A stretch of DNA of 64,000 nt from Asanoa ishikariensis (GTDB lineage Bacteria; Actinomycetota; Actinomycetes; Mycobacteriales; Micromonosporaceae): the NCBI RefSeq assembly GCF_900107455.1, contig NZ_FNQB01000001.1:2480001-2544000 (forward strand), read 5' to 3'. Shown piece by piece: positions 52,146 to 60,898 of the stretch; position 1 is the stretch's first letter; the number at the start of each line of letters is the position of its first letter. The notes under the pieces are model-generated. The model saw only the letters and a program-made list of their open reading frames with translations. It was not told the DNA's origin and did not search any database. A program made the position numbers and the translations under genes.

Positions 52146-53948
52146 TCACACGCCGGACGGGTCGATCTCGCGCCAGCGGCTCGTGATGGGTAGGCGGCGG
52201 TCGCGGCCGAAGGCCTTGATGGAGATCTTGGTGCCCGGGGCCGACTGGCGGCGTTTGTACTCCGCCAGGTCGACCAGGCGCAGCACCCGGTCGACCAGGG
52301 CCGGGTCGTGGCCGGCGGCGATCAGGTCGGCGCGGCCCTGGTCGCCGTCGACGTAGGACAGCAGGATCGCGTCGAGTTGGTCGTAGTCGGGGAGCGAGTC
52401 CGTGTCGAGCTGGTCCGGGCGCAGTTCCGCGCTCGGTGGCTTGGAGATCGAGTTCTCCGGGATCGGCGGCTCCTCGCCGACCCGCAGGGCCTCGTCGTTG
52501 CGCCAGCGCGCCAGCTTCCAGACCAGCGTCTTCGGCACGTCCTTGAGCGGGTTGAAGCCGCCCACCGAGTCGCCGTAGAGGGTCGAGTAGCCCACCGCGA
52601 GCTCGCTCTTGTTGCCCGTGGTCAGGACCAGCGGGCCCTCCTGGTTGGAGATCGACATCAGGACGACGCCGCGGACGCGGGCCTGGAGGTTCTCCAGGGC
52701 CAGGCCCGAGAGCGACATCTTCGTCTGGAAGCTGTCGACCATCGCCTGGATCTCGTGGATCCGCAGCTCCAGGCCGGTGCGCTTGGCCATCTCGGCGGCG
52801 TCCTCGCGGGAGTGCGACGACGAGTGCTGGCTGGGCATCGACACGCCTATCACGTCCTGCGCGCCGATCGCGTCGACCGCGATCGCGGCGACCACCGCCG
52901 AGTCGATGCCGCCCGAGACGCCGAGGACGACCTTGTGGAACCCGTTCTTGCGGACGTAGTCGCGCAGGCCCAGCACCAGCGCCTGCCAGACCTCCGCGTC
53001 GTCGTCGAGGCGCACGGCGTGGCCGCCCTGGACCGGGGGCTCGCCGAGCGCGGGGTGCGGGTCCGAGACGTGCACCCGCTCGATGCCCATCTGGTCGCCG
53101 CCCACCTCGGCCCTGATCGGGGGCGTGGAAGGCGGGCTCGACGGTGGCGGCGGCAGCAGGCCCAGCGGCAGGTCGAGGTCGTGGATCAGCAGGTGCTCGG
53201 CCATCTGCGGCGACCGGGACAGCACCTCGCCGCCGGCGGTGACGATCATGGAGTCGCCGTCGAAGACGAGCTCGTCCTGGCCGCCGACCATGTTGAGGTA
53301 GGCCACCGTGGCGTCCGCCTCGGCCGCGCGCCGGCGGACCAGCGCCAGCCGGGTGTCGTCCTTGTTGAGCTCGTACGGCGAGCCGTTGATGGTGAGCACC
53401 AGGCCCACGCGCGCCCGACGGGCGGCCGCGAACGGGCCGCCGGCCTGCCACATGTCCTCGCAGATGGTCAGCGCCACGTCGATGCCCTCGATCCGGACCA
53501 CGACGAGCGTGTTGCCGGGTACGAAATAGCGGTCCTCGTCGAAAACGCCGTAGTTGGGCAGGTGGTGCTTGAAGTAGCGGGCCACCACCCGGCCCCGGTG
53601 CAGTACCGCGGCCGCGTTACGGGGACCGGCGCTCGGGTCGGTCGCGGAGTTGACGGCCGGCGGGCCGTCGGCGTCGAGGTAGCCGACCACGACCGGGGTG
53701 TCGCCGAGCCCGTCGGCGTCGAGGTCCCCGGCCAGCCGCTGCAGCGCGGAGCACGTCGCGGCCAGGAACGACTGGCGGAAGACCAGGTCCTCTATCGGGT
53801 AGCCGGTCAGCATCATCTCGGGGAACACGACGAGACGGGAGCCCGCGTCGACGGCGGCGCGCGTGCTGGAGCGGACGATCGCGGCGTTGCCGGCGAGGTC
53901 GCCGACCGTCGGGTTCACCTGCGCGAGCGCGATACGCAACGTGGGCAT
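52146..53948 (-). CDS. nadE: Glutamine-dependent NAD+ synthetase
   Basis: A 600-residue two-domain enzyme. The N-terminal nitrilase-like glutaminase (1-280) has the Glu/Lys/Cys triad in VVFPEMMLTGYP, YFKHHLPNYGVFDE and VALTICEDMW. The C-terminal synthetase has the PP-loop VLGVSGGIDSAVVA and TTGNKSELAVGYSTLYGD. It amidates deamido-NAD+ with glutamine nitrogen. A Pro-rich linker joins the domains. It is divergent from glnA, another glutamine-linked gene, across 142 bases that contain a GlnR-like box. Confidence 0.95.
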   Translation of the reverse strand: MPTLRIALAQVNPTVGDLAGNAAIVRSSTRAAVDAGSRLVVFPEMMLTGYPIEDLVFRQSFLAATCSALQRLAGDLDADGLGDTPVVVGYLDADGPPAVNSATDPSAGPRNAAAVLHRGRVVARYFKHHLPNYGVFDEDRYFVPGNTLVVVRIEGIDVALTICEDMWQAGGPFAAARRARVGLVLTINGSPYELNKDDTRLALVRRRAAEADATVAYLNMVGGQDELVFDGDSMIVTAGGEVLSRSPQMAEHLLIHDLDLPLGLLPPPPSSPPSTPPIRAEVGGDQMGIERVHVSDPHPALGEPPVQGGHAVRLDDDAEVWQALVLGLRDYVRKNGFHKVVLGVSGGIDSAVVAAIAVDAIGAQDVIGVSMPSQHSSSHSREDAAEMAKRTGLELRIHEIQAMVDSFQTKMSLSGLALENLQARVRGVVLMSISNQEGPLVLTTGNKSELAVGYSTLYGDSVGGFNPLKDVPKTLVWKLARWRNDEALRVGEEPPIPENSISKPPSAELRPDQLDTDSLPDYDQLDAILLSYVDGDQGRADLIAAGHDPALVDRVLRLVDLAEYKRRQSAPGTKISIKAFGRDRRLPITSRWREIDPSGV

Positions 53949-54021
53949 GCGTCAATCCTTCCACCCGCGAGCGAGTGTGTGATCACCACGAACCCGCCGC
54001 ATCGGCGGGCATCGTCCTACC

Positions 54022-54037
54022 GTAACGTTGCCGTAAC
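54022..54037 (+). promoter_or_regulatory. GlnR-box-like direct repeat upstream of glnA
   Basis: GTAAC-N6-GTAAC (with GACACC then GAGCAAC after it) fits the a/b site spacing of actinobacterial GlnR boxes (gTnAC-N6-GaAAC). It lies 54 bases before the glnA start. GlnR activates or represses nitrogen genes, so nitrogen control of glnA is likely. The second half differs from GAAAC at one position. Confidence 0.55.
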
Positions 54038-54090
54038 GACACCGAGCAACACTGGTCGGCTAGCACACATGCAGCTCAGAGGGGTTGGCC

Positions 54091-55443
54091 GTGGATCGTC
54101 AGCAGGAGTTCGTGCTCCGTACGTTGGAAGAGCGCGATATCCGGTTTGTCCGGTTGTGGTTCACCGACGTCCTGGGCACTCTCAAGAGCGTCTCGGTAGC
54201 GCCGGCCGAGCTCGAATCGGCCTTCGACGAGGGCATCGGCTTCGACGGCTCGGCGATCGAGGGCTTCGCCCGGGTCTTCGAGTCCGACATGATCGCCATG
54301 CCCGACCCGACCACCTTCCAGGTGTTCCCGTTCGAGGGCGGCGTCAGCGGCGAGAGCGCCCGGATGTTCTGTGACGTGCTGCTGCCCGACCGCACCCCGT
54401 CCTGGGCCGACCCCCGGCACGTGCTGCGCCGCATGCTGTCCCGGGCGGCGGAGAAGGGCTTCACCTTCTACACCCACCCCGAGATCGAGTTCTTCCTGCT
54501 GGAGGACGGTCCCAACGACGGCTCGGTGCCGGTGCCGGTCGACGCCGGGGGTTACTTCGACCACACCACCCACGCCGTGGCCCGCGACTTCCGCCGCCAG
54601 GCCGTGCTCGCGCTGGAGCGGATCGGCATCTCGGTCGAGTTCAGCCACCACGAGGTCGCGCCCGGCCAGCAGGAGATCGACCTGCGCTACGCCGACGCGC
54701 TGACCACCGCCGACAACATCATGACGTTCCGGCACGTGGTCAAGGAGGTGGCGCTCAGCCACGGCGTCCAGGCCACCTTCATGCCGAAGCCGTTCACGGA
54801 CCAGCCGGGCAGCGGGATGCACACGCACCTGTCGCTGTTCGAGGGCGAGCGCAACGCCTTCCACGACGCCGGCGACCCGATGAAGCTGTCGAAGGTCGCG
54901 CGCGCGTTCATCGCCGGCCTGCTGGTGCACGCCCGGGAATACACCGCGGTCACCAACCAGTGGGTCAACTCCTACAAGCGGCTGTTCCCACAGGCACTTC
55001 CGGACCGGATCACCGAGTCTCCGGCGTACGTCTGCTGGGGTCACCTCAACCGCTCGGCGCTGGTCCGGGTGCCCGCCTACGGCAAGCCGAACTCGGCGCG
55101 GGTCGAGGTCCGCTCGATCGACTCGGCCGCCAACCCCTACCTGGCCTTCGCGGTCATGCTCGGTGCCGGGCTCAAGGGCATCGAAGAGGGCTACGAGCTG
55201 CCGCCGGGCGCCGAGGACGACGTGTGGGCACTGTCCAATGCGGAGCGCAAGGCCGCCGGCTACGAGACGCTGCCGGAGAACCTGGCCGAGGCGATCGACG
55301 TGATGGCCGGCTCGGAGCTCGTCGCCGAGGTGCTGGGCGAGCACGTCTTCGACTACTTCCTGCGCAACAAGCGCGCCGAGTGGGAGCAGTACCGCCGCGA
55401 GGTCACGCCGTACGAGCGCGAGCGGTACCTCGGCGCTCTCTAG
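54091..55443 (+). CDS. glnA: Glutamine synthetase, type I (GlnA2-like)
   Basis: A 450-residue enzyme forming glutamine from glutamate, NH3 and ATP. It begins DRQQEFVLRTLEERDIRFVR, as in mycobacterial GlnA2, and has the metal/ATP motifs GFDGSAIEGF, EIEFFLLEDG, SGMHTHLSLF and the flap region KPNSARVEVRSIDSAANPYL. Its length (450) is nearer GlnA2 than the 470-480 of GlnA1. The start is GTG 54091, by homology, over TTG 54085. glnE lies 7 kb downstream on the same strand. Confidence 0.93.
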   Translation: MDRQQEFVLRTLEERDIRFVRLWFTDVLGTLKSVSVAPAELESAFDEGIGFDGSAIEGFARVFESDMIAMPDPTTFQVFPFEGGVSGESARMFCDVLLPDRTPSWADPRHVLRRMLSRAAEKGFTFYTHPEIEFFLLEDGPNDGSVPVPVDAGGYFDHTTHAVARDFRRQAVLALERIGISVEFSHHEVAPGQQEIDLRYADALTTADNIMTFRHVVKEVALSHGVQATFMPKPFTDQPGSGMHTHLSLFEGERNAFHDAGDPMKLSKVARAFIAGLLVHAREYTAVTNQWVNSYKRLFPQALPDRITESPAYVCWGHLNRSALVRVPAYGKPNSARVEVRSIDSAANPYLAFAVMLGAGLKGIEEGYELPPGAEDDVWALSNAERKAAGYETLPENLAEAIDVMAGSELVAEVLGEHVFDYFLRNKRAEWEQYRREVTPYERERYLGAL

Positions 55444-55525
55444 ATCAACATCCCTGACATTTGTCACGGTCGCCTCGTGACGCGCGGCCCCAGCTCAGGG
55501 GCCGCGCGGCCGCGACAGTGGTCTC

Positions 55526-56476
55526 ATGCGAACGGACACTCTCGCGGCTAGCGAGATCACGGGGACCCGCACTCCAGCCGTGCTTCTGCGGGGTCTGACC
55601 AAGAAGTTCGGCTCGGTGACCGCGGTGAACCAGCTCGACCTGCGGATCGAGCAGGGCGAGGTGGTCGCGTTCCTGGGGCCAAACGGCGCCGGGAAGACCA
55701 CCACCATCGACATGATGCTCGGCCTGGGCCGCCCCACCGAGGGCTCGGTCGAGGTGTACGGGCTGACGCCGACCGAGGCCATCAACCGCGGCAAGATCGC
55801 GGCCGTGATGCAGACCGGCGGCCTGCTCAAGGACGTGTCCGTCGCCGAGATCGTGCGGATGACCGCGTCGTTCTTCGCGCACACGCGGCCGGTGGCCGAG
55901 GTGCTGGAGCGCGCCGGCATCGCCGACATCGCGGACCGCCGGGTGGCCAAGTGCTCCGGCGGCCAGCAGCAGCGCCTGCGGTTCGCGCTCGCGCTGCTGC
56001 CCGACCCGGACCTGATGGTCCTGGACGAGCCGACCACGGGGATGGACGTCGAAGGGCGGCGGGACTTCTGGAACGCCATCCGCGCCGACGCCCAGGCCGG
56101 CCGCACGGTGCTGTTCGCGACCCACTACCTGGAAGAGGCGGACGCGTACGCCGACCGGATCGTCCTGATCCGCAAGGGCCAGGTGGTCGCGGACGGCACC
56201 GCCAGCGAGGTCAAGGCGCTGGCCGCCGGCCGTCAGGTGCGGGCGACGCTGCCCGGCGCCGACGAGGTGCGGCTGGCCGCGCTGCCCGGCGTCGACCGGG
56301 CCGAGGTGCGCGGCGAGACCGTGCTGCTGCACACCAACGACTCCGACGGGGTCGCCCGCTACCTCCTGAACCAGACGTCCGCCCGCGACCTGGAGATCAC
56401 CTCGCGCAACCTCGAGGACGCCTTCCTGGCCCTGACCAGCGGCGAGGACACCGACCTGGAAGGGATTTCCCGATGA
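55526..56476 (+). CDS. ABC transporter ATP-binding protein (drug-export type)
   Basis: A 316-residue ATPase. Walker A FLGPNGAGKTTTIDMMLG (about 51-68), signature CSGGQQQRLRFA in place of LSGGQ, Walker B LMVLDEPTTGMD, and the H-loop FATHYLEEAD. The C-terminal 90 residues, including LNQTSARDLEITSRNLEDAF, form the extension of DrrA-type drug exporters. The permease follows with an ATGA overlap, then a two-component system, a typical set for envelope stress or peptide resistance. Confidence 0.93.
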   Translation: MRTDTLAASEITGTRTPAVLLRGLTKKFGSVTAVNQLDLRIEQGEVVAFLGPNGAGKTTTIDMMLGLGRPTEGSVEVYGLTPTEAINRGKIAAVMQTGGLLKDVSVAEIVRMTASFFAHTRPVAEVLERAGIADIADRRVAKCSGGQQQRLRFALALLPDPDLMVLDEPTTGMDVEGRRDFWNAIRADAQAGRTVLFATHYLEEADAYADRIVLIRKGQVVADGTASEVKALAAGRQVRATLPGADEVRLAALPGVDRAEVRGETVLLHTNDSDGVARYLLNQTSARDLEITSRNLEDAFLALTSGEDTDLEGISR

Positions 56477-57264
56477 CCGCCGCCGCCCTGCCCCGCACCG
56501 AGATCGACCGGCGACCGGCGTTCGGTGGGTTCTCGCTGACCTACCTGGGCCTGGAGATCCGCCGGGTGCTCCGGAACCGCCGCAGCCTCTTCTTCATCCT
56601 GGTCATGCCGGCGGTGTTCTTCCTGCTCTTCGGCCTGCCGCAGAAGGGCCAGAACATCGACCAGGCCAACAGCGCGGCCGCCATCGCGTACATCATGATC
56701 AGCCTGGCCGTGTACGGCGCGATGACCGCCTCGACGGCGACCGGTGGCGCGGTGGCCGTGGAGCGGGCCCAGGGCTGGAGCCGCCAGCTCCGGCTGACCC
56801 CGCTGCGCCCGCCGGCGTACGTGGCCACGAAAGTCCTGTCCGCCCTCTCGCTGAGCCTGCTCTCGGTGGTCGTGGAGTTCGTGGTCGGCTCGATCGGCGG
56901 CGTGCGGATGCCGGCCCACGTCTGGCTGCTGGCCGGCCTCGGCGCGTGGCTCGGCTCCCTGGTCTTCGCCGCCCTCGGCCTGTTCGTGGGCTACCTGGCC
57001 CCGGCGGAGAACGTGATGCAGTTCATGGGCCCGATCCTGGCCCTGCTGGCGCTGTTCGGCGGCCTGTTCGTGCCGTTGGAGGTGCTGCCGCACGTGATGC
57101 AGACGATCGCGAAGTTCACGCCCGTCTACGGCGTCGGCTCGATCGCCCGCAGCCCGCTCACGCACGACTTCCAGTGGGTGGCCGTGCTCAACGTGGTGCT
57201 ATGGACGGCCGGCTTCGGCCTGGGCGCCGCGCTGCTCTTCCGCCGCGATACCGCCCGGGTCTGA
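56473..57264 (+). CDS. ABC-2-type permease
   Basis: A 263-residue protein with six hydrophobic segments, beginning with a cytoplasmic arm (YLGLEIRRVLRNRRSLFFILVMP) that is typical of ABC-2 permeases. AVERAQGWSRQLRLTPLRP lies in the loop after helix 2, and FGGLFVPLEVLPHVMQTIAKFTP is the conserved late segment. It pairs with the preceding ATPase (4-base overlap) as a dimeric exporter. The substrate is unknown. Confidence 0.92.
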   Translation: MTAAALPRTEIDRRPAFGGFSLTYLGLEIRRVLRNRRSLFFILVMPAVFFLLFGLPQKGQNIDQANSAAAIAYIMISLAVYGAMTASTATGGAVAVERAQGWSRQLRLTPLRPPAYVATKVLSALSLSLLSVVVEFVVGSIGGVRMPAHVWLLAGLGAWLGSLVFAALGLFVGYLAPAENVMQFMGPILALLALFGGLFVPLEVLPHVMQTIAKFTPVYGVGSIARSPLTHDFQWVAVLNVVLWTAGFGLGAALLFRRDTARV

Positions 57265-57284
57265 ACGCGGTTAGCGTGTTCGGC

Positions 57285-58502
57285 ATGACGGCCATGTCCC
57301 CGACGACCGGCCCGGCTCCCGCCGGGCCGGCGTCGGTGCACGACCAGGGCAACGGGATCCGCCCGACCCACCTGGCGGGCACGCACACGTTCGGGCCGCC
57401 GGTCCCGAAGCCGAGCCCGTTCTTCCAGCACGGCTTCGGCTGGCTGGTCGGCTCGGTCTGGCTCTTCTACCTCGGGCAGCCGCTGGGCACGATCCTGAAC
57501 CATCCGGGCGGCTTCGCGAAGTGGTTCAGCCTGGGGGCGCTCGTGGCGTTCGGGCTCTCGTACGTCCTCGTGTTCCTCTGGACCCGGCGGATGCACATCG
57601 AGGAACGCCAGCCCCGGCTGCGCGACGGGCTGGTCTGGCTCGGCGTCACCCTGGTCCTCGGGCTCGCGATGCTGCCCGGTGCGGGCGGCGACTGGATGGT
57701 CGGCCTGGTCTACATCGCGGCCTCGGCGGTCATGGTGCTGCCACCGCGGGCCGCCGTCGTGGCCGTCGCGGTGGTCGCCGCACAGCCCCTGCTGCTGCCG
57801 GTGCTGGTGCCGGAGTGGAAGCACGAGAACGGGCTGTTCTTCTCGATCGTGCTGGCCGCGTTCGCGATGTTCGGCGTGACCCGGATGATCGACCACAACA
57901 TGCGGCTGACCGCGGCCAACCGGGAGATCGCCCGGCTCGCGGTCGCCGAGGAGCGCGCTCGCGCGGCCCGCGACCTGCACGACATCCTCGGCCACTCGCT
58001 GACCGTGATCACCATCAAGGCCGAGCTCGCCGGTCGGCTGCTCCCGGACGCGCCGGACCGCGCCAAGACCGAGGTCAACGACATGGAACGGCTGGCCCGG
58101 GAGGCGCTGGCCGACATCCGTCGCACGGTCGGGGCGTACCGCGAGGTGTGCCTGGAGGAGGAGTTGGCCAGCGCCCGCTCCGCGCTGTCGGCGGCCGGCA
58201 TCGAGGCCCAGGTCCCGCGCTCGGCGGACGTGCCGGAACCGCGCGGCACGCTGTTCAGCTGGGCCGTCCGCGAGGGCGTGACCAACGTGGTGCGGCACAG
58301 CGGCGCGACCCGCTGCGTGATCACGGTGCGCCCCGACGCGGTGGAGATCGCCGACAACGGCAGTGGTCCCGTGGCCGCGGCGGGTGCCGGTGGATCCGGC
58401 CTGCGCGGTTTGCGCGAGCGGGCCGAGGCGTGCGGGGGACAGCTCTCCGTCGGCCGGGCGCCGGGCTCCGGGTTCGTGCTGCGCGTTAGCGTCCCCGCGT
58501 GA
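57285..58502 (+). CDS. Sensor histidine kinase (NarL/DesK type)
   Basis: A 405-residue kinase. The N-terminal 45 residues are Pro-rich and cytoplasmic; about six membrane helices follow (about 50-205). The phosphoacceptor is in ARDLHDILGHSLTVITIK (HisKA_3), and the ATPase region ends with AVREGVTNVVRHSGA and GSGLRGLRERAEACGG. It lies 20 bases after the permease and its stop overlaps the regulator gene. It likely senses the membrane or the compound handled by the ABC exporter. Confidence 0.92.
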   Translation: MTAMSPTTGPAPAGPASVHDQGNGIRPTHLAGTHTFGPPVPKPSPFFQHGFGWLVGSVWLFYLGQPLGTILNHPGGFAKWFSLGALVAFGLSYVLVFLWTRRMHIEERQPRLRDGLVWLGVTLVLGLAMLPGAGGDWMVGLVYIAASAVMVLPPRAAVVAVAVVAAQPLLLPVLVPEWKHENGLFFSIVLAAFAMFGVTRMIDHNMRLTAANREIARLAVAEERARAARDLHDILGHSLTVITIKAELAGRLLPDAPDRAKTEVNDMERLAREALADIRRTVGAYREVCLEEELASARSALSAAGIEAQVPRSADVPEPRGTLFSWAVREGVTNVVRHSGATRCVITVRPDAVEIADNGSGPVAAAGAGGSGLRGLRERAEACGGQLSVGRAPGSGFVLRVSVPA

Positions 58503-59116
58503 CCGACACGCCCATCAGGGTCCTGCTCGCCGACGACCAGGCCCTGGTCCGCGGCGCGCTGGCCGCGTTGCTGTCGCTGGAGCCCGACCTGGAGGTCGTC
58601 GCCGAGGTGGGTCGGGGCGACGAGGTGGTCGAGGCGGCCCGGCGGACCGGACCCGACGTGGCGCTGGTCGACGTCGAGATGCCCGGCGGCGACGGGATCG
58701 CCGCGACCGCGGCCCTGGCCGACGCGGTGCCCGGCTGCCGGGTGCTGGTGGTCACCACGTTCGGGCGACCCGGCTATCTGCGCCGGGCGATGGAGGCCGG
58801 TGCCAGCGGCTTCGTCGTCAAGGACACCCCGGCCCGGCAGCTCGCCGAGGCCGTCCGCCGGGTGCACGCCGGCCTGCGGGTGGTCGACCCGTCGCTGGCC
58901 GCCGAGACGCTGGTCGCCGGGCGCAGCCCGCTCACCGCGCGGGAGACCGACGTGCTGCGCGCCGCTCGCGACGGCGGCACGGTCGCCGACCTGGCCGCCG
59001 TCGTGCACCTCTCGGAGGGCACCGTGCGCAACCATCTGTCGGCGGCCATCGGCAAGACCGGGTCCCGGACCAGGGCCGAGGCGGTCCGCATCGCGGAGCA
59101 GAACGGCTGGCTCTGA
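58499..59116 (+). CDS. LuxR/NarL-family response regulator
   Basis: A 205-residue protein. Receiver domain with ADDQALVRGALAALL, the phosphorylated Asp in VALVDVEMPGGDGI, and the conserved Thr/Lys in VLVVTTFGRPGY and GFVVKDTP. The C-terminal LuxR HTH reads LTARETDVLRAARDGGT and HLSEGTVRNHLSAAIGKTG. The GTG start overlaps the kinase stop (GTGA), so the pair is coupled. It probably regulates the ABC genes upstream. Confidence 0.94.
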   Translation: MTDTPIRVLLADDQALVRGALAALLSLEPDLEVVAEVGRGDEVVEAARRTGPDVALVDVEMPGGDGIAATAALADAVPGCRVLVVTTFGRPGYLRRAMEAGASGFVVKDTPARQLAEAVRRVHAGLRVVDPSLAAETLVAGRSPLTARETDVLRAARDGGTVADLAAVVHLSEGTVRNHLSAAIGKTGSRTRAEAVRIAEQNGWL

Positions 59117-59223
59117 CACCCGAACGGGCCGATCGGGCATAGCCCGGCTTGCATGATCGCGCTATCGTCCCCTGAACGCCACATGGGTGGCATCGACGGG
59201 CCTGGCTTTGGAGGACGTGCACC

Positions 59224-59649
59224 ATGTGGGAGGACCTGTTCACCGGCGCCTGGCACAGCATCGTCTACGGCGTGGTCGGGATCGCCCTGATGGCGGCCGG
59301 CTTCATGCTGGTCGACATGCTCACCCCCGGCAAGTTGCGGGAGCTGATCTGGATCCAGCGCAACGCCAACGCGTCGCTGCTGCTCGCCGCCAACCAGCTC
59401 GGCATCGCGGTGATCGTGTTCACCGCGATCATCACGAGCTACGCCGACTTCGGCTACGGCCTGGCCTCGACCGTCCTCTTCGGACTGCTCGGCATCGTGC
59501 TGATGGGCCTGGCGTTCCTGGTGCTCGACATGCTGACCCCGGGCAAGCTCGGCGAGATCATCTGTGACGACCAGCCGCACCCGGCCGCGCGGGTCAGCGC
59601 GGCCAGCCACTTCGGTGTAGCCCTGATCGTCGCCGCCTGCATCGCCTAG
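59224..59649 (+). CDS. DUF350 membrane protein
   Basis: A 141-residue protein with four helices in two internal repeats; each repeat contains the same boundary motif, DMLTPGKLRELI and DMLTPGKLGEII. DUF350 proteins are small inner-membrane proteins of unknown function, sometimes linked to glutathionylspermidine or membrane stress genes. GGAGG precedes the ATG by 9 bases. Its stop overlaps the convergent NIT-domain gene by 4 bases. Confidence 0.88.
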   Translation: MWEDLFTGAWHSIVYGVVGIALMAAGFMLVDMLTPGKLRELIWIQRNANASLLLAANQLGIAVIVFTAIITSYADFGYGLASTVLFGLLGIVLMGLAFLVLDMLTPGKLGEIICDDQPHPAARVSAASHFGVALIVAACIA

Positions 59650-60764
59650 GCGCCGCCGGCCCGGGTCGTCGCCAGCGGACGGTCCGGGTTGTCCGCCCGG
59701 TCGCCGGGCTCGTCCCGCCGCCGCGTTGTCGCCCGCAGGACCAGCCAGGCGACGAGCAGAGCGAGCAGCAGGGCCGCGCCGGGCACGCCGGTCCGGACGA
59801 GCAGGCCGCGGCGCTCGTCGTCGGCGGCTTCGGCCGCGGTGTCGACGAGCGCGGTGTCGAACTTGCGCTCGACACCGCGGATCGCCCGGCCGTATTCGAG
59901 CAGCGCGCTGTCCCAGATGTCGATGTTGAACGGCGCGCTGGTCAGCGCGCCGGTGGTCGGCATGGCGCCGATGATCCAGGTCTCGAAGGCGGTCGACGAA
60001 CGCAGGTCGGGCCCCGCCACGGCCTGGTTGAAGTCGTCTTTCTCGCCTTCCGTCGCGACCGAGGCGAACTGCTTCAGCGCCTCGCGGCGGCCGGCCTGCG
60101 CGGCGACGAACTCGCTCCTGAGATTCGCGTTCAGGGCGCCGGCACCGTAGCCGTGCAGCACGACCAGCCGTTCCTGCGAGAGGAGCTCCTTCTGTCGCGA
60201 CACCGTCGAGGTCGCCCGCATCCGCTGGGCGAGGTTCGGGTCGGCGGTCAGGTTGGCGACGGCGTCCCGGAACTTGAGCAGGTTGTCGACCAGGGCGTTG
60301 TAGGCGTTCGCCGCGTCGGTGAAGGCGAGCTTGAAGCCGACGATGGCGCTGCGGTGCGCGGCCAGATCACGCAGCCCGTCGTCGATCTGGCTCAGCGTGG
60401 TCGCCAGGCCGCCGGGCAGGTCGGTCAGGGCGACGCGCCGGGTCGTGTAGGCGCTCACCGCGCCGTCCACCGCGCCACCGGCGTCTTCGAACGCGGCACG
60501 ATATCGCGACAGGCCCGGGGATCGGTCGTTCGCCAACATCATGGCCGCCGCCGCCCGCTCGTCCTGGACGCCCTGGACGAGCCCGCCCGTGGCGGCCACG
60601 ACCGTCGTCAGCGCGCGCATCTCGTCGGCGTGCCGCGTGGAGTCGCGCCCTTCGCGCAGCCCGGTGCCGACGAGGGCCACCGTGGCGAGGATCGGCACGA
60701 GCATGACGAAGCCGATCTTCGGCCAGATCGATCGACGCGCTGTGCCCTTCGGCCGCTCGCTCAT
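59646..60764 (-). CDS. Membrane protein with nitrate/nitrite-sensing (NIT) domain, no kinase part
   Basis: A 372-residue protein. One helix lies at about 18-38 (GFVMLVPILATVALVGTG) and a second at about 328-350 (GVPGAALLLALLVAWLVL), enclosing a helical extracytoplasmic NIT-type sensor (GLVQGVQDERAAAAMMLAN, SRQKELLSQERLVVLHGYG). In actinobacteria this domain normally leads a histidine kinase; here the protein ends after the second helix with a short charged tail, so it is a kinase-less sensor or a truncated gene. No HAMP or HisKA is found nearby. Confidence 0.8.
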   Translation of the reverse strand: MSERPKGTARRSIWPKIGFVMLVPILATVALVGTGLREGRDSTRHADEMRALTTVVAATGGLVQGVQDERAAAAMMLANDRSPGLSRYRAAFEDAGGAVDGAVSAYTTRRVALTDLPGGLATTLSQIDDGLRDLAAHRSAIVGFKLAFTDAANAYNALVDNLLKFRDAVANLTADPNLAQRMRATSTVSRQKELLSQERLVVLHGYGAGALNANLRSEFVAAQAGRREALKQFASVATEGEKDDFNQAVAGPDLRSSTAFETWIIGAMPTTGALTSAPFNIDIWDSALLEYGRAIRGVERKFDTALVDTAAEAADDERRGLLVRTGVPGAALLLALLVAWLVLRATTRRRDEPGDRADNPDRPLATTRAGGA

Positions 60765-60898
60765 GGCCGCCGCCTTCCGCGAATGGGCGCCGGTAGCCAC
60801 ACGGACACCGCGATGCGCCCGACCCGAGCGGGCCGGAACCCGGGCATTCCACCACGTCGATCGACGTGGCGTGACCCGCGCGGGACATTCCGTGAAAT

